Of a DNA stretch of 64,000 nucleotides, positions 38,661 to 51,933 are shown in pieces (the stretch's first letter is position 1; each line of letters begins with the position of its first letter). Both the position numbers and the translations under genes were made by a program. The notes beneath the pieces are model-generated. The model saw nothing but the letters and a program-made list of their open reading frames with translations. It was not told the DNA's origin and searched no databases. This DNA is from Larus michahellis (Eukaryota > Chordata > Aves > Charadriiformes > Laridae). The stretch spans positions 873,001-937,000 of the forward strand of contig NC_133903.1 in the NCBI RefSeq assembly GCF_964199755.1, written 5' to 3'.

Positions 38661-41648
38661 TAGGAGGATGTCTGAGGCATATTTGGAAATGGAAAGTAAG
38701 ACCTGTAAATCTTGATTTATATCAGTATGATATACGAGCGACTGAGGGCTTATAGTTGTGGGAATTTAACTTAAAAATGGAGGAGTTAAGGCCGGTGTGG
38801 TTTAGTGAGGCAGTGAGTGCACAGGGCCTGCGTACCAGGCCATCCTGCGCAGCACGAACAGCTGGCACACGGCTGGGGATTAGGGAATAGACTGCTCTGT
38901 TCAACATGCTTCAGAGACCTTGGCAGCTTTTCTGCTGCTGCTACATGGATGTTCTTTTTTGTGAGGTCTGGACATCATAGTTTTTATCATATTTCCTGCA
39001 GTTACAGAATGAAAAACTAATAGTAGAGAAGTATAGTTGAGTCCTCTCCCAGTTCTCCCCTAGGACAGCATGTACCTCCCTACATTAAGATGACTTCTCC
39101 AGGTAACTGAATTATTTGCTGGCTCTCTGAATTCCTGCTGTTTGGCCATTCAAAAGCAGATGTTACCAGATGCTTTCTGAGATGTGCTTGTATGCTCGAT
39201 AGATCATTCCCAATTTTTTTGTCCTTCCCCTTTTGGGATTTCCTTCACACTCTGGGTAAATGCAGTCTGATGTGTCTCAGTCGTTAGCTTCCACATGGAA
39301 TTATAATTGTACGTGTTCCTAAATCTTTGAACGAAAGGCGCCATCAAGGAGAGTTTTCCTGCACGTTTTCTTTTGTCTGTCTCCACTCAGATATATTTTA
39401 AAATACTTTAATGAAATACATAAAAAGCTAAACGTTTTTGAGAGCTGTCAAAGCAGTCTGTGGAAGGATGAGCGTTGAGCAGCCTTGCTAGGGCCTAGGA
39501 CAGAGCCACGAGGACACGTTATCGATGTGGTACAGAGCCGCAGGCAGAACCAGGCTCTGTACCGACCCTTGGAGATCAGCCGTGTTTGGCAGTTAAACAA
39601 TTTCATTTCTTTAAATATTTTTAAAAGAAAACTGCTAGATCGTCTTCTATACAGGCACCTTTTGCATAGACTAATACGCTGTCCCGGTGCTATTAAGTAG
39701 AAAGTAATTAGATTACTAATATGTACTTAAAGTCTTAAATAATAGGAAAATGTCTGATGTACATTTGGCTTCAGTGCCTGGCAGCAGAGGAGATGGACAC
39801 CTATCAAGTGCTATAAGTGCATGAGCACATTCTACAACTGTTCCTGGGAACAGGTTCTATGTAAGAAGCTTATCTGTATGCTCAAAGCCCTCTTCTCCCT
39901 CTTGTTGACTAGAGAGGACTTTGATTTTATCCACAGGGGTACAAGAAACTGATTATTTAGCTCTGCAGACCAAACCCACCCAAATAAAATCATCCATTCG
40001 TTTTGCAGAGGGAAGTTAGTGAACTGATTGCTGAAAATGAAGCCAGTGGAGCTACGCTCACTGAAGACCAGAGCAGTAAGTCAGAATGCTTTCTTATGTC
40101 AAGAGTCATTACATCCAGTTAAATTCATCCAACTACAAAATCCTGCAAATGATGTGGAATAACAATAGTGTCCCAGGCTGAGAAGGTTCTATTTTTATAC
40201 TGAAATTTAGTGTGTTATATTTAGTTCCACTTTGGACTTCTTCAGAACGGATATTACACTGGTCACAAAGTAGAATTTCTCATTATGACACAAGTGTAAG
40301 TGATAAAAGGATCTGGTCTCCCATAAATTACATACGTTCCTTCTCGTTCTAGATTACTTTTCAAACATTTAATTTTCGTCACTTGGAAAACTGGTTTTTG
40401 GAAGCAACAAGTGTCTGACATCCCGAATCTCCCTCTTAAGCTTAATTCCCAAGGGAATAATTGTAACTGAAATTGAAGGATAAATGTATTTTTGCATCAA
40501 AACAAGGACCCCTTGATATATCTTATTTGTAGCCCTTTACTTCTGGTTCAGGAAATTATTTCCTGGATACACTCGAACCCTACAGCAACAGACTTGAGAA
40601 TTGATACTTGGAATACATTGTGGCTTTTTTTGTCTTTTAGCCCAAAGGATTACATCTGGTTGAGGCCATGTAGGTACACCACGACTGCTCCTTTGAGGCT
40701 TCATTGATGAGGCTAAAACCTTTCCCACTTTCAGCTATGTGCATAATATATTATGGATGCCACCTAAAATAATGTTTTACTATGCTTACAGATTATTCAA
40801 ACATAGCACACGGGGGTAAGGCTTAACAAGGGACCTGCTCAGACTGGCCGGATTATTGAAATACATCTTTAACGGGGGAATAACTAGAACTTGTAAGTGA
40901 TTTAAACAATGAAGTGTAGTGACTTCACTGTACAGAAATGCAACGTGCTTCAGAAATCTCACATGCAGCTGAGTAGACTTTAAACAAGTGTGTTTTGCGA
41001 CAGTGTTTGAATGTTGAGTCGAATTTATTTTAGCCATATTGGCGCTTCTTGCATTTGCTTTCTATAAATATTCTAGACAGCAGGATTTACAAGTGGGAAT
41101 GTTCACCAAAACCATCCCAGCACAACCTTTGCAAGCACAGCATAGTCTCCATAAGATACGGCATCCACATGGAAGATTCGGTGTTATAAATTTCACCCTG
41201 TCAACAAGAAAAAGAAAACATATCTTTGAAGAATGAAGTCAGATGAGTCAAATTTACAATGCTAAAAACTTGGAAGAAAATTCTAAAAATGGCTCACGAC
41301 TAAGTCAGTGGGGATGAGGAGAGCTGACAGATAAATGCCACTGCACGAGACCATGCCTGCTCGGGAAGAAAGAAATCACAACTAGAGCATGAATTCCAGG
41401 TACGACTTGCCTATGGAAGAGTTAACAAATCAACAGAAACAGGAAGGGGTTTCAATTAAATGTGGAGGATTGTCCTCCAGAAAACTAACGTGCAAAATAT
41501 ATGCCCCCTTAACATGACACGTATTAGCTTTCAAATATAAACTCGCCCTCTTAAAGCCGTACCAGGCATCTCATGCAGTCACATCGTTATGCTCAAGTGC
41601 AAGGTGCCGTTTCCAGAGTATTTGTTACGCAAGCAACACACACACATC

Positions 41649-41692
41649 GGCAGCTGGATTAATGGCACTCAGTGGATTAATTAGAGGCTGCC
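41649..41692. promoter_or_regulatory. Candidate OTX/CRX-type double site
   Basis: TGGATTAAT is present at 41655-41663 and 41673-41681, each containing GGATTA (TAATCC on the other strand, the core bound by bicoid-class homeodomains such as OTX, CRX and PITX). The second overlaps TAATTA. The pair is bounded by GGCAGC and its reverse complement GCTGCC. Function is inferred. Confidence 0.35.
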
Positions 41693-44600
41693 ACCGCAGT
41701 ACATTCAGTACTTTCTGACAGTTCAGTAATGCACCTAGGATGCATCAGGCTGTATCCTGTGAAACAGATTATTCCAAAAGAATTTTCTCATGTGTGATTT
41801 TTTTAAATAGTACTTGCATTTTTAAACCTCTCTCAACAAACACTTCCAGTTACTCCAGGTTAGCTTCAGACCAATTTCAGACAAATTCGGGACTCTTTCT
41901 CTTGCCCAATTGAGCTTGGATTTACCCTGCTTTTCTTATGTTGTGTGTTTCAGTTCGTTCAACGTCTGTGGAGAAATGTACACGATGTACCGAGTTAGTT
42001 TTAGAAGACTGGAGTGCTGCTGAATGAATAGCAGTAGGTAAATAAAGCATATTATTAAACAATGTGTCTGACTAAAAGAGCTAAGCTCTGATTTGAGCTT
42101 AGATACAGGGATTGCGGGTTGGCCTTGGACTGGCAGCTCTGTGCTGCGGTGACCTGGGGGCTCGCTCAGGGACCCGTACTCGCGTCAGTATGCACTGAGT
42201 TTGAATGAGCACAGTTCAGAGAGAAATACACCCCCGTTTTTACATAGTTCCCCGGGACATTGGCGTCCCGTTTGGCAGTTCTCATGATTTTGGATCAAAC
42301 TGAAAATAAACATCTGCAATAATGAAAACCGTGGCTCAGGAGAGTAATGTTGAGTGAGAGCCTACACCTCCTAAAGCCTCTGAATTCTAAGCTGTGATGT
42401 TTCCTCTATGTTACTAAATATCTCAAACTTTGCCTGGCCTCCTTAGCAGCCACAAATAACTGTGCTCTAGATAAAAAGTCTTGAAGATGGCAGTTACTTG
42501 TTCAGTGGTTCTTAGTGGAATAATCTCTTGTCACAACCCGGAGCCCTCTGGTTGCTGCTTAGCAATCCTTCTTGTATCAGGGTTAGACTTACTATGAAGA
42601 TCAAGCCACTTATTCAGGAGTCGCGGTGCAGCAATGATACACCCCTGCGAGCCTCGCCGTTACTGCAGTGGGAGGCAAACTGTGGAGCACATCTGGCTCT
42701 GGAATGAACCTCGTTCACAGGAGCTGCCTCCCTCTGCCTTTCTCTGGAGCGGTGCTTACACTTGTTCTCATTCTGGTTTGCCTTATCTTCGTAGATCCCA
42801 AGCATCAAGAGCTTGTATCAGACCTATCTAGAATAAAAAGAAAAAGCAGTTACCAGTAATTAATTCCTCAGTGGAGCTACCTTTCTGACTACGCAGAACT
42901 ATTACAATCTCTAACAAGAGTTCTTTAATCATCAGAAGAGAAGATGTTTGGTTTCCCAGCAATTAGTTTCATCACTGTTGCATTAACTCTGTCTTCTAGC
43001 TGGGGAAATGGAGGAAGAGGCTTGGTGACTGAGCCCAGTGCAGCGTGTTAGAAAGCACAACTCTGAATTGTAGCACAGTGGCAAGTAAGTCAGACAAGAT
43101 TTTAAAAATACTCCCTTTACTTTTCCCTTTATTTTTAGAATATTGCGTTCAGGGGCTTTCATTAATAAATAATATTTTGTGTAAGTATGACAGGGTGATG
43201 CTAAAAATTACATGTGAGTGCAAATTAGTAAATATTATTGCAGCCTAATATTTGTGGCACTTACAAAAAGGTTACAAATATTCTTGCAGGAAAAGAAATA
43301 TTTGCTATATTGTTCATATATTAGGGAATAGATTCCAGAATTTCCTCCTGGTTTTAGGCCCGTCCCTCATCTCTTCACAGCATGTGGTGGCACAGGAGGC
43401 CAGGCACATCTGTACCCTGTGGCACACTGCTGTGCCTGGTGCCTCGGACTTCCAGCTCAACCGGCTGAGGACGCTTCCAGCACCGCTCCAAGTGAGCGCG
43501 GTCTTTGGCGTCGACCCAGGAGCAGGATTTGAACTTACCCTTTTGGATTTGTAGCGTTTCCTTGAACAGCTCTTACACTAAGCCCTTTATCAGATCAAAC
43601 AACAGAAAAGAAATTCCTTGACTTAATTGACTGTGGTAGCTCGATGGATCTGTGTTATTTGCCATCGATCCAGACTGAAACAGCATCATCGTACGTAAGC
43701 TCGCGCGTGCTCGCTAACCTCAGGTCGTGCTTTTTGGAAGGCACCTGGTTGCAGTCATTTTACAAGCAGAAAGAAGCGAAGGTGATTTTCCAAGTCTCAT
43801 CCTTGCAATTTTCACAGCCTGTGAAAGCATACTGTACTCTGATAGTCACAGATAAAAGTTACTTTGGTGTGTGCTTAATGATTCACGGAGTTAGTGAAAT
43901 AAATAGATGACTAAGACTCTTCTTAGCTTTGTGCAAACAGATTGATTGGATTTTGGTGTATAGACTTCTAATTATTTTGAAAATTTGTATGTAGGTGCTC
44001 TACTTCATCTTTGTTTATCATTACTATTAACATTTTGGAGAGTTTTACGAGAGCTTAGATTTTGATTCTTTAATCCTCAGTTGTTTTTTAATCGTTTCAT
44101 TTAGAAGGGGTTTAGCTTCATAAGAACTGCTGCGGAAGTGATCTTTAGTTAAACCTGTGAAGCGTGAAAATCATCTGTCAAAGCAGATGTACAACATGTC
44201 TACCGTTAGTATCTCTTTGGCCTTTAATCCTATTTTTCTGGTTTGTGTGGGCACTGACAGTTAACTCAGGTTTCAGTCAAACCCAGACGAATAGGACTGT
44301 TTCCTGCCTTACCGTCCGCTAGTCAGAGAATCAGCGATTTGGTCACACTATTCACCAGCTCATTAAACCTTTATTCAGACTGGCTGAGGCACAGCAAGGA
44401 TGTAGAACGTGCTCTTTCATAGTCCAGGGTATTTTTCACAGGCTGAAGAGAAAGGATTTATGAGCAAAATATTTTCCATTTTATTTGAAAATGAAATCAT
44501 GTCATTTTCAACTGCAAATTTTTGACATGCATTATAGAATGAAAACATTGACACAGGATTTGTTTCACAAATGAATTCCCTTAATGCCATTTGTTTTATA

Positions 44601-47159
44601 ATACTGAAAATATTGCTAACCACTTAAATGTAAAGCATTGAAAACTTTTTTACATGGCATTACTACTATTTTGGTATATGTTTTCTAATTAATATCAATC
44701 ATTCTGCAAAGAAAGACATTTACTCTGCGCCATTGTTTCATGATGGCATACTGTGTGAAAAATACTGAAAAAAGGAATTAAATATAAAATTACCAGTGAA
44801 TTCAGATCTTGGATAATGAAAATATAGATGGGGTAATACCATTACAATACTGAGTATTTGTATTGGATGTTAGTGGGGAGTTAGCTGGGTAGTGTAAACC
44901 ACACAGAAAACGGACAATCCCTTTGTCATCTTAAACGATGAAAAGAGAACGGGTAAATCAAAATGGAACCGGGCGAGTGGCAGGAAGGGTAAGGTAAATC
45001 TGTCGTGACCATTAAAATCAAATAAGTTTATTTAGATCTACCCCTCGGAAAATACGATAGCAGCCTGGCCAAATAGAGGTAGCACAATGACAAGTAAGTG
45101 CATTTTTGACAAGTATGATCTGAGAAGGTTTGGGCTGGTTGACTCTTCTCACACACAAGTACCTCTTAGTGCAAATAACCGTACCAGAGGCAGGGCATGA
45201 CACACCCCGCGCAGGTCAGCAGTGGAGCTGCTGCTGATTACAGTGAAGGCAGAACGCTCCACAACCTGACTGCCGGGGTACAGAACCTCATCGCCAGATG
45301 CACTGTCAAAGCTACAGCCTGGCCCCAGGTGTATTGGCTGAAACACACGTGGTGCAGAATCTGGAGCTAAAATTACGTAACCCTGTATTTTGCCATTTTC
45401 TTGTGTCAGTCTTCTTCCACCTGTGCGCAATCTTGTTTCTTGCAAAAGCTATCTCCACAGGTAACGACTTGTTTTTCCCTTGGCCTACCAGAACTCTGTG
45501 GAGTCTCTCCGTGGGTCGTTACTTTGTCACACTCATTAGGACTTGAGATGAAACCTATTGAGGTGAGTTAACATCATCTCAGAACACCAGGTGCTTTGGC
45601 ATTTCACATGTCGTGTGGGTCAAGACATAATAGCGTTTCTAATTGTCAGCCACAGAATGAGACACGAAAATAGTGAAAGGAGGGGGGAAATCCCTGTGGG
45701 GAGAACTCAAGGTTATCTCTCCAATTCTGACAGAATTGAAAAACTAACTCACCGGCATGAAAGGCTGAGCTGCTTCTATAGCCACGTTCTCTATGGAAAG
45801 GCACTGAAAGCTGCTCTGCCTTTTGTCCTGGATTTCTCATCTCTCATGTATTCTTTTCTTTCTGTCTGTGTCACAAGGCGGCTGCGTTACATTCTATTCT
45901 GTGAATTCTAGCTCTAAATCCAAGTGTGTATTTCTGGTGTGGTGACTTCAAAAATATCTTTGATTCAACATATATATGTGAGTGTGTGCGTGCATCTAGT
46001 ACATGCATGCAGTAATAGAAATGACTGATACAAACCTGCATTCCCGGTTTATGGAGTGGTATCACGGAAAGAAAATAGAACTTTCCAATACTGTAATGAG
46101 AGTGAACCACCTGGTCAAAGGACACAATTTCCCATCCAGCAACAGGGAAACTGTTCACCTGCTGCTGGACTTTAAGGTTTATAGGACCGAGAGGATTCCA
46201 GGGGGCTCCCGTAGGCTCATCGACTCTAGAAACCCACCAAAGCAGGCCCTGGTGTGGACTGCGCTAATTACCCATTCTGCAGTAGTTGCAGATGTTCCAG
46301 CAGGTAATTTGTCCCGCTCCTGTGCGAAGCCCCAGGACTCCCGTAGTGGAGTTTAATGACCGTCTCTGGGCGCTACTGCACTGTGCTCCGCGCGGGAAAG
46401 GGTGTCCCTGGAGCCCGCGGAGAGGAAACGATCTCCCTTCCTGCAGAAAGAAGTGCAGTATTAGGTCTTTTCACAGTAGCATCTTATTTTGCAAAAACAC
46501 CAAATCTAAATGGACTAAGAGTTTTGAAAAGAAACTTGAGCAATAAAGAGCCAGTTTTGAGCATGTCAAAGCATTTGATGCATTGCAATATATTTTATAT
46601 ACATGCAGACTTTAGTATATCTTGACATGTATTTTGCATATCTCTGGTCAAATTCTGTGTTTTGAATTACAGTTGGAATCGGGCAAAATTCTTTCAACTT
46701 TAGGGAGATATGCATTAATTAGAACTGAGTAATAAAGGCAAAGGTCTCGGGGATCGTTCTCCATGCAACTAACCCGTTTCACTTCTCAAATGTATTTCTA
46801 AGCCTGGCGTTTTGGGCCAAAGGCTGCAGAGTACCAGGAAGACAGCAGGTCCTGCAGAGCTGACAGGCTCTTCTCTGGCCAGTGGTTCCTGTCGGGGCAA
46901 CAGGCAGCGTGTGTTTTCCCAGGCCAGTCTCCTGTTCCTGTCCCTTCGTCGCCAGCGGCACGGGGAATGCTGCAGCCAGCGCGTGCTCCTTTAAGTGTCT
47001 GACGTTCTTTCAAAGTGCCTGCAGCGAACCTTTCTGACAAAGCTAGTTTTTACAGTGAGTACCTCCACAGTAAGTTCTGTTTTTCTTCTGCCAGAAGGAA
47101 GATCCATCCTAATTAACGATTCTCAGAAAAGTGATGTATCATTTAGATGATCTGGAGAA

Positions 47160-47205
47160 ATCCTGAATTTATTCAGATCAATGGCAAAAATCCTGTTGAC
47201 TTAAA
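47160..47205. repeat. Degenerate interspersed repeat fragment
   Basis: ATCAATGGCAAAAATCCTGT followed by TGACTTAAAAGG resembles the 'atggcaaaactcccattgacttcaatggg' block seen in many sauropsid intergenic sequences. Short and uncertain. Confidence 0.35.
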
Positions 47206-50200
47206 AGGAAATACATTTTTCATTTATGATTTTCATAGAAGAGCCTTGGATATGGAAAGAAAAAGGGAGTATGTCTCTTAGCGATTGGTTTCTAATAATA
47301 TTCTATCTGTATTTTATCCATGAAAGCTATGTAAGGTGGGAATATTGTTTACCCCCTAAATTTCCTGATACCAGCACTTGCCAGATACCAAGTTTCTTGA
47401 AATGTGCTTAAAAATGTCAGAGTTCGGGTTGGTGGCACATCTCTAATTGGTAGCCAGGAGACTTCCATGCAGTCAGAAGTAGATATTAAAGATTAAGTAA
47501 AGAGTTTGTTCATATCCGATTGCTTCAGCAAACATTAAGAAGGACACCGCACAAAGTTCATCATTTGAGGCTTCATTGCTGGTGAATATTCTATAGTTTT
47601 GCTGACTTGTTATGATACAAGTGAAATTGGTCTTTTTTGAGCAAGTGATACATTCTTAAGGAATCACTCAAATGATTCTCTTTTTTCATCTTCTGGGGGT
47701 TGTAAGTGGCAGCCCAAGTACCATTTCCTTAGAAGCAAGTGGGTTAAATAAACTAGTCTAACCTAGCTAATATAAACACCGCTCTGATACAAATAATAAG
47801 CATCGGGATGCACAAGCACCCAGGGACAGACAGTTTCTGCCCAGTGAGAGTTTATAATCTGAGAAAGGCTAGAGAGGAAAAGGAATAGAATGTTCACTTT
47901 ATAAACAGAGAAAGGAGGCATAGAAAAATGAAATATTTTATTTTTCAAATGTTCTTAGGGCCAGGCTGTAAAATGCAGGTACTTACTGACAAAGTTGGGC
48001 AGTTAGTACTTTTGAAAATTTCGCTAGGCAGTAAAATACTTAACTTCCCTTACAATAAGACCGGAATTTCTAAGTCACAGATAAAAAGGTTCTAAACCTG
48101 GATCTGTAGGTCTAGGCTAAGCTGAGCCTTTCAGATAATTAGTCCAATATTTCACTGAACATCTGGGCAATAATGAGTGGAACAAAATCAAAGTATTGGG
48201 AAAAAAAAAAAAAGGCAGCCTGTCTTTCATCTAAAGTCACTTGTACACTGCCTTGCAGTGCTTAAGCTACGCTTCAGAAACAAGGCAGCGTCTCCTAATT
48301 TATTTAAAAGTTTTTGCAAGATTGTCTTAGTGATAGTGGCCAGATAGAAGTGTGGTAGCAAAGTTTTATGTCAGATCTCTTGCATTCCAGACCCTCATCC
48401 TAAACACAAAAAGTTTATATTATTGATAATCCAACTGCACGTGACACACATATTGAAGTTCCAGTATTAGATATTACAGCTGCGCATCAAAGATAAAGAC
48501 GGATGGCAGCTAGCATGCAAATGCTGTTTCCAAAGAGAATAAAGCCCTTTTGAAGGCAGTAGAAACTGTCAAAGTTAAATTAAAAATTAAAAATCCATTC
48601 TGTGGGCTGCAGAGATACTAGGCTGCCTGACAGCCCCAGAGTCAGAAGTTTTAAAAACCTCTCAAACGCAATAGTGAGTTACCTACACACGCTGGGCTTC
48701 CCCTCTTCCCCGTCAGCCACTGGCGACAGTGAAATACAGTCACTGCGCCTGTCAGCGCTCACCTTGGACATAAGCAAAAAACCCTTCCTTGCAACTGTTT
48801 GTTTTTTTTAAACAGCTCGAATTATCAAGTATTAAGCTTGCTTATGCCTTAACATATAATATAGTGGTGTAAAAGTGATAGACTCTCATTTTTTTAACGA
48901 TTTGTGATTTATTATTTATGAAAATGTACTGCTGCATGTTAGTCACTCAAAATGAAGATTGATATGGCCTTCAGCATGAAAAAACACTGGCTGCGGTCAC
49001 CAGCGGTGTTTCAATAAATTATTACATGCATTAAATTTAGATCTCAGAATCTGGAAGTGGGGTAGAGTGGGGTAATTTGTGGTGTTTGGGGTTTGTTTTT
49101 TTTTTTGAAAGCAGGGAAGTACCATAGACAAATATTGAGGCTGTTAAGAAGGACGAGGGGTAATACCGGCTGTGCTCCATCTCCGTCCGCCCTCCTCCGC
49201 GGGCATGCCCCCACTCTGCAGTAACAGACAGTTCTGAGTGTCTGTGTTGGGATTCTTTCCTGTTTACTGACCTCCCCTGTCAAAAAGAAACAGTATAGTA
49301 ATAAAGGACAACACTTTTATTGTCACAAGCAATTTACCACCATATTCCTTACAGAACTTTGGAAGTCAGATGCTTATTGCTTGCTGCTGCTTGTATTACT
49401 TCTCAGCCTGCCTGAGTAAGAGATTATGACAAAAATCTATCTATAATTAAGCAAAACCTTCAAGCTATATTTTGCTTGAATTTAAAAAGGAGCAATGCCT
49501 TTATCACTGTCATGCATTGAGTCAAAATGTGTTTGGGAGCAGCTGTGAATTGTGAAGTGGGTTTTAAAATCGGGATCAGAATTTTGAAGTTTATTTTTAA
49601 GTAATGTGAGGTTATTTTCGTTGGGTACGATCCCAATCCATATTATAGAGGATGGACTCGAGCTGTATAACAGCAATAGACTGCTGTTGTCCTACAGTAG
49701 GGTGACAGGCCTCAAGGACAGGCAAACCCAGCATTCTACAATTACTTTGTTAAGTTTTTTTCATGCTGCTTCACTTGACATTCAGGAGAAATGGGCTACA
49801 ATGTGATAGAAATGTGACTGAGCAATCTTACATGTAAAGCAAACATTTTGGTGCATTATTGCATATAGACTTTAATATTTCTTGTATTTATGTGGCCTGG
49901 TGAGACACAGTGTGGACAGAGGAGATGTTCCTGGTGTACTTGCGTGGTCCTGCTCATTGCAGCATCCAGAATTTGCATCAGCAAAACGGTTGAGCTGATA
50001 CCCTGCTGAGTTCAGTGGGAGTTGGGTGTCCAGCCAGGAATTAATTGGAACTCTGCACTGGAACAGGTACTGCTTTTCCACGCAGCCTGGAAGCAGTACC
50101 CTCTCTTGAGACCTGGTTTCCAGACAAAAGGAACTCAGAGCTTCAGAACTCAGAGCCAGTCGCTTACTGAACTCCGTCTGTCCTCCGTGTTCTCTCCCTT

Positions 50201-50489
50201 GAATGACCCATAAGAGCTGCATCTCGCGTGGCGTATCAGCGTCTGCAGCTGACTTTTTAACAGGATATCACTGGATGTCACAAAAGAGTCAGATTTAACT
50301 GTCAGTGTGATACACAGTCCTTGAAACCTGTCAGCTCATTCTGTAACAAAGCCATTTGCACACTGACTGAAAAAAGAGCTAAAAAATCTTTCAATTATGT
50401 ATCCTTTATTCCTTATTTTTATTCATGATTATTAAAAAAGTTGTTTCATTGTAAGAGCTACGCCCCCTCTGGTAAAATGTCTTTAATCT

Positions 50490-50499
50490 CCATATATGA
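50490..50499. promoter_or_regulatory. CArG-like site upstream of NPTX2
   Basis: CCATATATGA differs by one base from the SRF consensus CC(A/T)6GG and lies about 0.9 kb before the predicted start site. Narp is induced by neuronal activity in mammals, so an SRF site would make sense, but one mismatched site is weak. Confidence 0.22.
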
Positions 50500-50915
50500 A
50501 CTTCCTAAAAATCTGAAATTCTACTCAAAGCTTTTAGAGCCCTAAGAGCAGTCTCTGCTGATGCATAAGGAAATTGTTCCTCTGTTTTTCCAGCAGAGGT
50601 AACTGTTTTCAATGCATATCTGTAAGAAGTATGTGAGAACGCTCAGCTGATGTCTGTATGGCACTCGGAAAAATACACAAGCCTTCACGGATTAGAAATT
50701 TAAAGTAATTGTGATGAGCATTAAAAGTATTGGATACTGTGAACCATATGGCTAAAACCACAATGGTTTTATGGTCCAGTCCTGGACCTCTACAGTCCTG
50801 TGGCACTCGACAAGAATTTCTGAAGCTCCTTCGTACAATGCCCCTGTCCCCGTCCCTGTCCCCTCCGTCACACGTGCGGGTACCGGTCCGTAGCCTGCCC
50901 CGTATCTCGGTTCTG

Positions 50916-50920
50916 TGACG
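50916..50920 (+). promoter_or_regulatory. CRE half-site (TGACG) upstream of NPTX2
   Basis: TGACG occurs at the 5' edge of the CpG island, about 490 bases before the predicted start site. Narp is an activity-induced gene in mammals, so CREB-type input is plausible, but a five-base motif is weak evidence. Confidence 0.25.
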
Positions 50921-51374
50921 GCGTTATCTGCCGGGCGGGGCAGCTGCCCGGCGGTGCCGGTGGCCGGAGCCTGGCGTCGGGACGCGGCGACCCCGGCCGG
51001 GCCCCGCCGGGTGCTGTCCCCGGGCTGGACCCCCCGCAGGAGACGGGCACCGACGGGCCGGAGGGCGCCAGGCGGCGGGTCCCGGAGCGGCGGCGGGGGA
51101 CGGCAAGGGCAGACTGAGGCGCAGCGTGTCCGACGGGGACCCTGGGCCCGAGGCACCGGCTGCCCGGGGCGGCTCCCGGACCCGGCGGGACACCGCGCGG
51201 AGCCCCGGCCCGACTCCGGCCGAGGCCGCTTCGAGCGGCGGCGGAGCCCGGCGCCTGCCCGGCGCTGAGGGGAGCGGGGCGGCCTCGCCCGGGGCGCGGT
51301 GCGGCGTCAGCGCCGGCTGCAGCCAACCAGCGCGCGCGGCGCCAGCCGGCCCCCCCGCACGCGCCCGCCCTGCC

Positions 51375-51382
51375 TATAAAAG
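51375..51382 (+). promoter_or_regulatory. NPTX2: TATA box of NPTX2
   Basis: TATAAAAG sits in otherwise GC-rich DNA 115 bases upstream of the ATG. A start site about 30 bases downstream (near 51405) would give an 85-90 nt 5' untranslated region with no upstream ATG. The start site itself is inferred, not seen. Confidence 0.75.
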
Positions 51383-51489
51383 CCGGGGGCCGGCGGCGAA
51401 GGCGGGAGTGGTGTGAGGCGCGGGGCAGGGGGGTGAGGCGGGTCCCGTCCGGCGCTCCCTCCCAGCCGTCGCCCCGCTCACCGGCCGGG

Positions 51490-51933
51490 ATGCTGCCTGT
51501 GGTCGCCGGGCTCCTGCTGGCGGTCGCCGCGGGCGGCCGGGGGTCGTCGTCGGCGGAGCAGGAGAGCCCGCCGGGGAGCCGCTTCGTGTGCACCTCGCTG
51601 CCGCTGGAGGCCGCCGGCGCGGGCTGCCCGGTGCCCATGCAGGGCGGTGCGCTGCCCCCCGAGGAGGAGCTGAGAGCCACGGTGCTGCAGCTGCGGGAGA
51701 CCGTCCTGCAGCAGAAGGAGACGATCGGGAGCCAGCGGGAGGCCATCCGGGAGCTCACCGGCAAGCTGAGCCGCTGTGAGGGCGCCGACGGCAAGTCCGC
51801 CCCGGGGACGTGGAAGAAGGAGCTGGGCAAGGGCAAGGACACTATGGGCGACCTGCCGCGGGACCCGGCGCAGGTCATCGACCAGCTGAGCCGCACCATG
51901 CAGACCCTGAAGGACCGTCTGGAGAGCCTGGAG
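51490..51933 (+). CDS. NPTX2: NPTX2 coding exon 1 (signal peptide, first coiled coil)
   Basis: This exon encodes residues 1-148 and ends on a complete codon (GAG) before the donor GTAGGG. It carries the signal peptide, the conserved segment GSRFVCTSLP around C34, the heptad-rich stretch LQLRETVLQQKETIGSQREA, C96, and the conserved KDTMGDLPRDP block that leads into the second coil. The linker between C96 and KDTMGD (about residues 98-115, with Trp108 and several lysines) differs from the mammalian Gly/Ala-rich linker and is the most divergent part of the protein. The exon is very GC-rich and lies inside the promoter CpG island. The ATG has G at -3 and C at +4, a moderate initiation context. 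Confidence 0.96.

Larger units (their letters stand above)
38346..50831. other. Intergenic region directly upstream of NPTX2
   Basis: AT-rich, without recognised exons. Contains AT-rich blocks with paired transcription-factor-like motifs at 38.53-38.66 and 41.64-41.73 kb, an exon-like segment at 40009-40075 that overlaps degenerate repeat sequence, and a CArG-like site at 50490-50499. Confidence 0.55.

Noticed and set aside
51433-51489. In-frame 19-codon N-terminal extension of NPTX2
   Set aside because: It would begin at GTG rather than ATG. The ATG at 51490 starts directly at a hydrophobic signal peptide, matching the family start.
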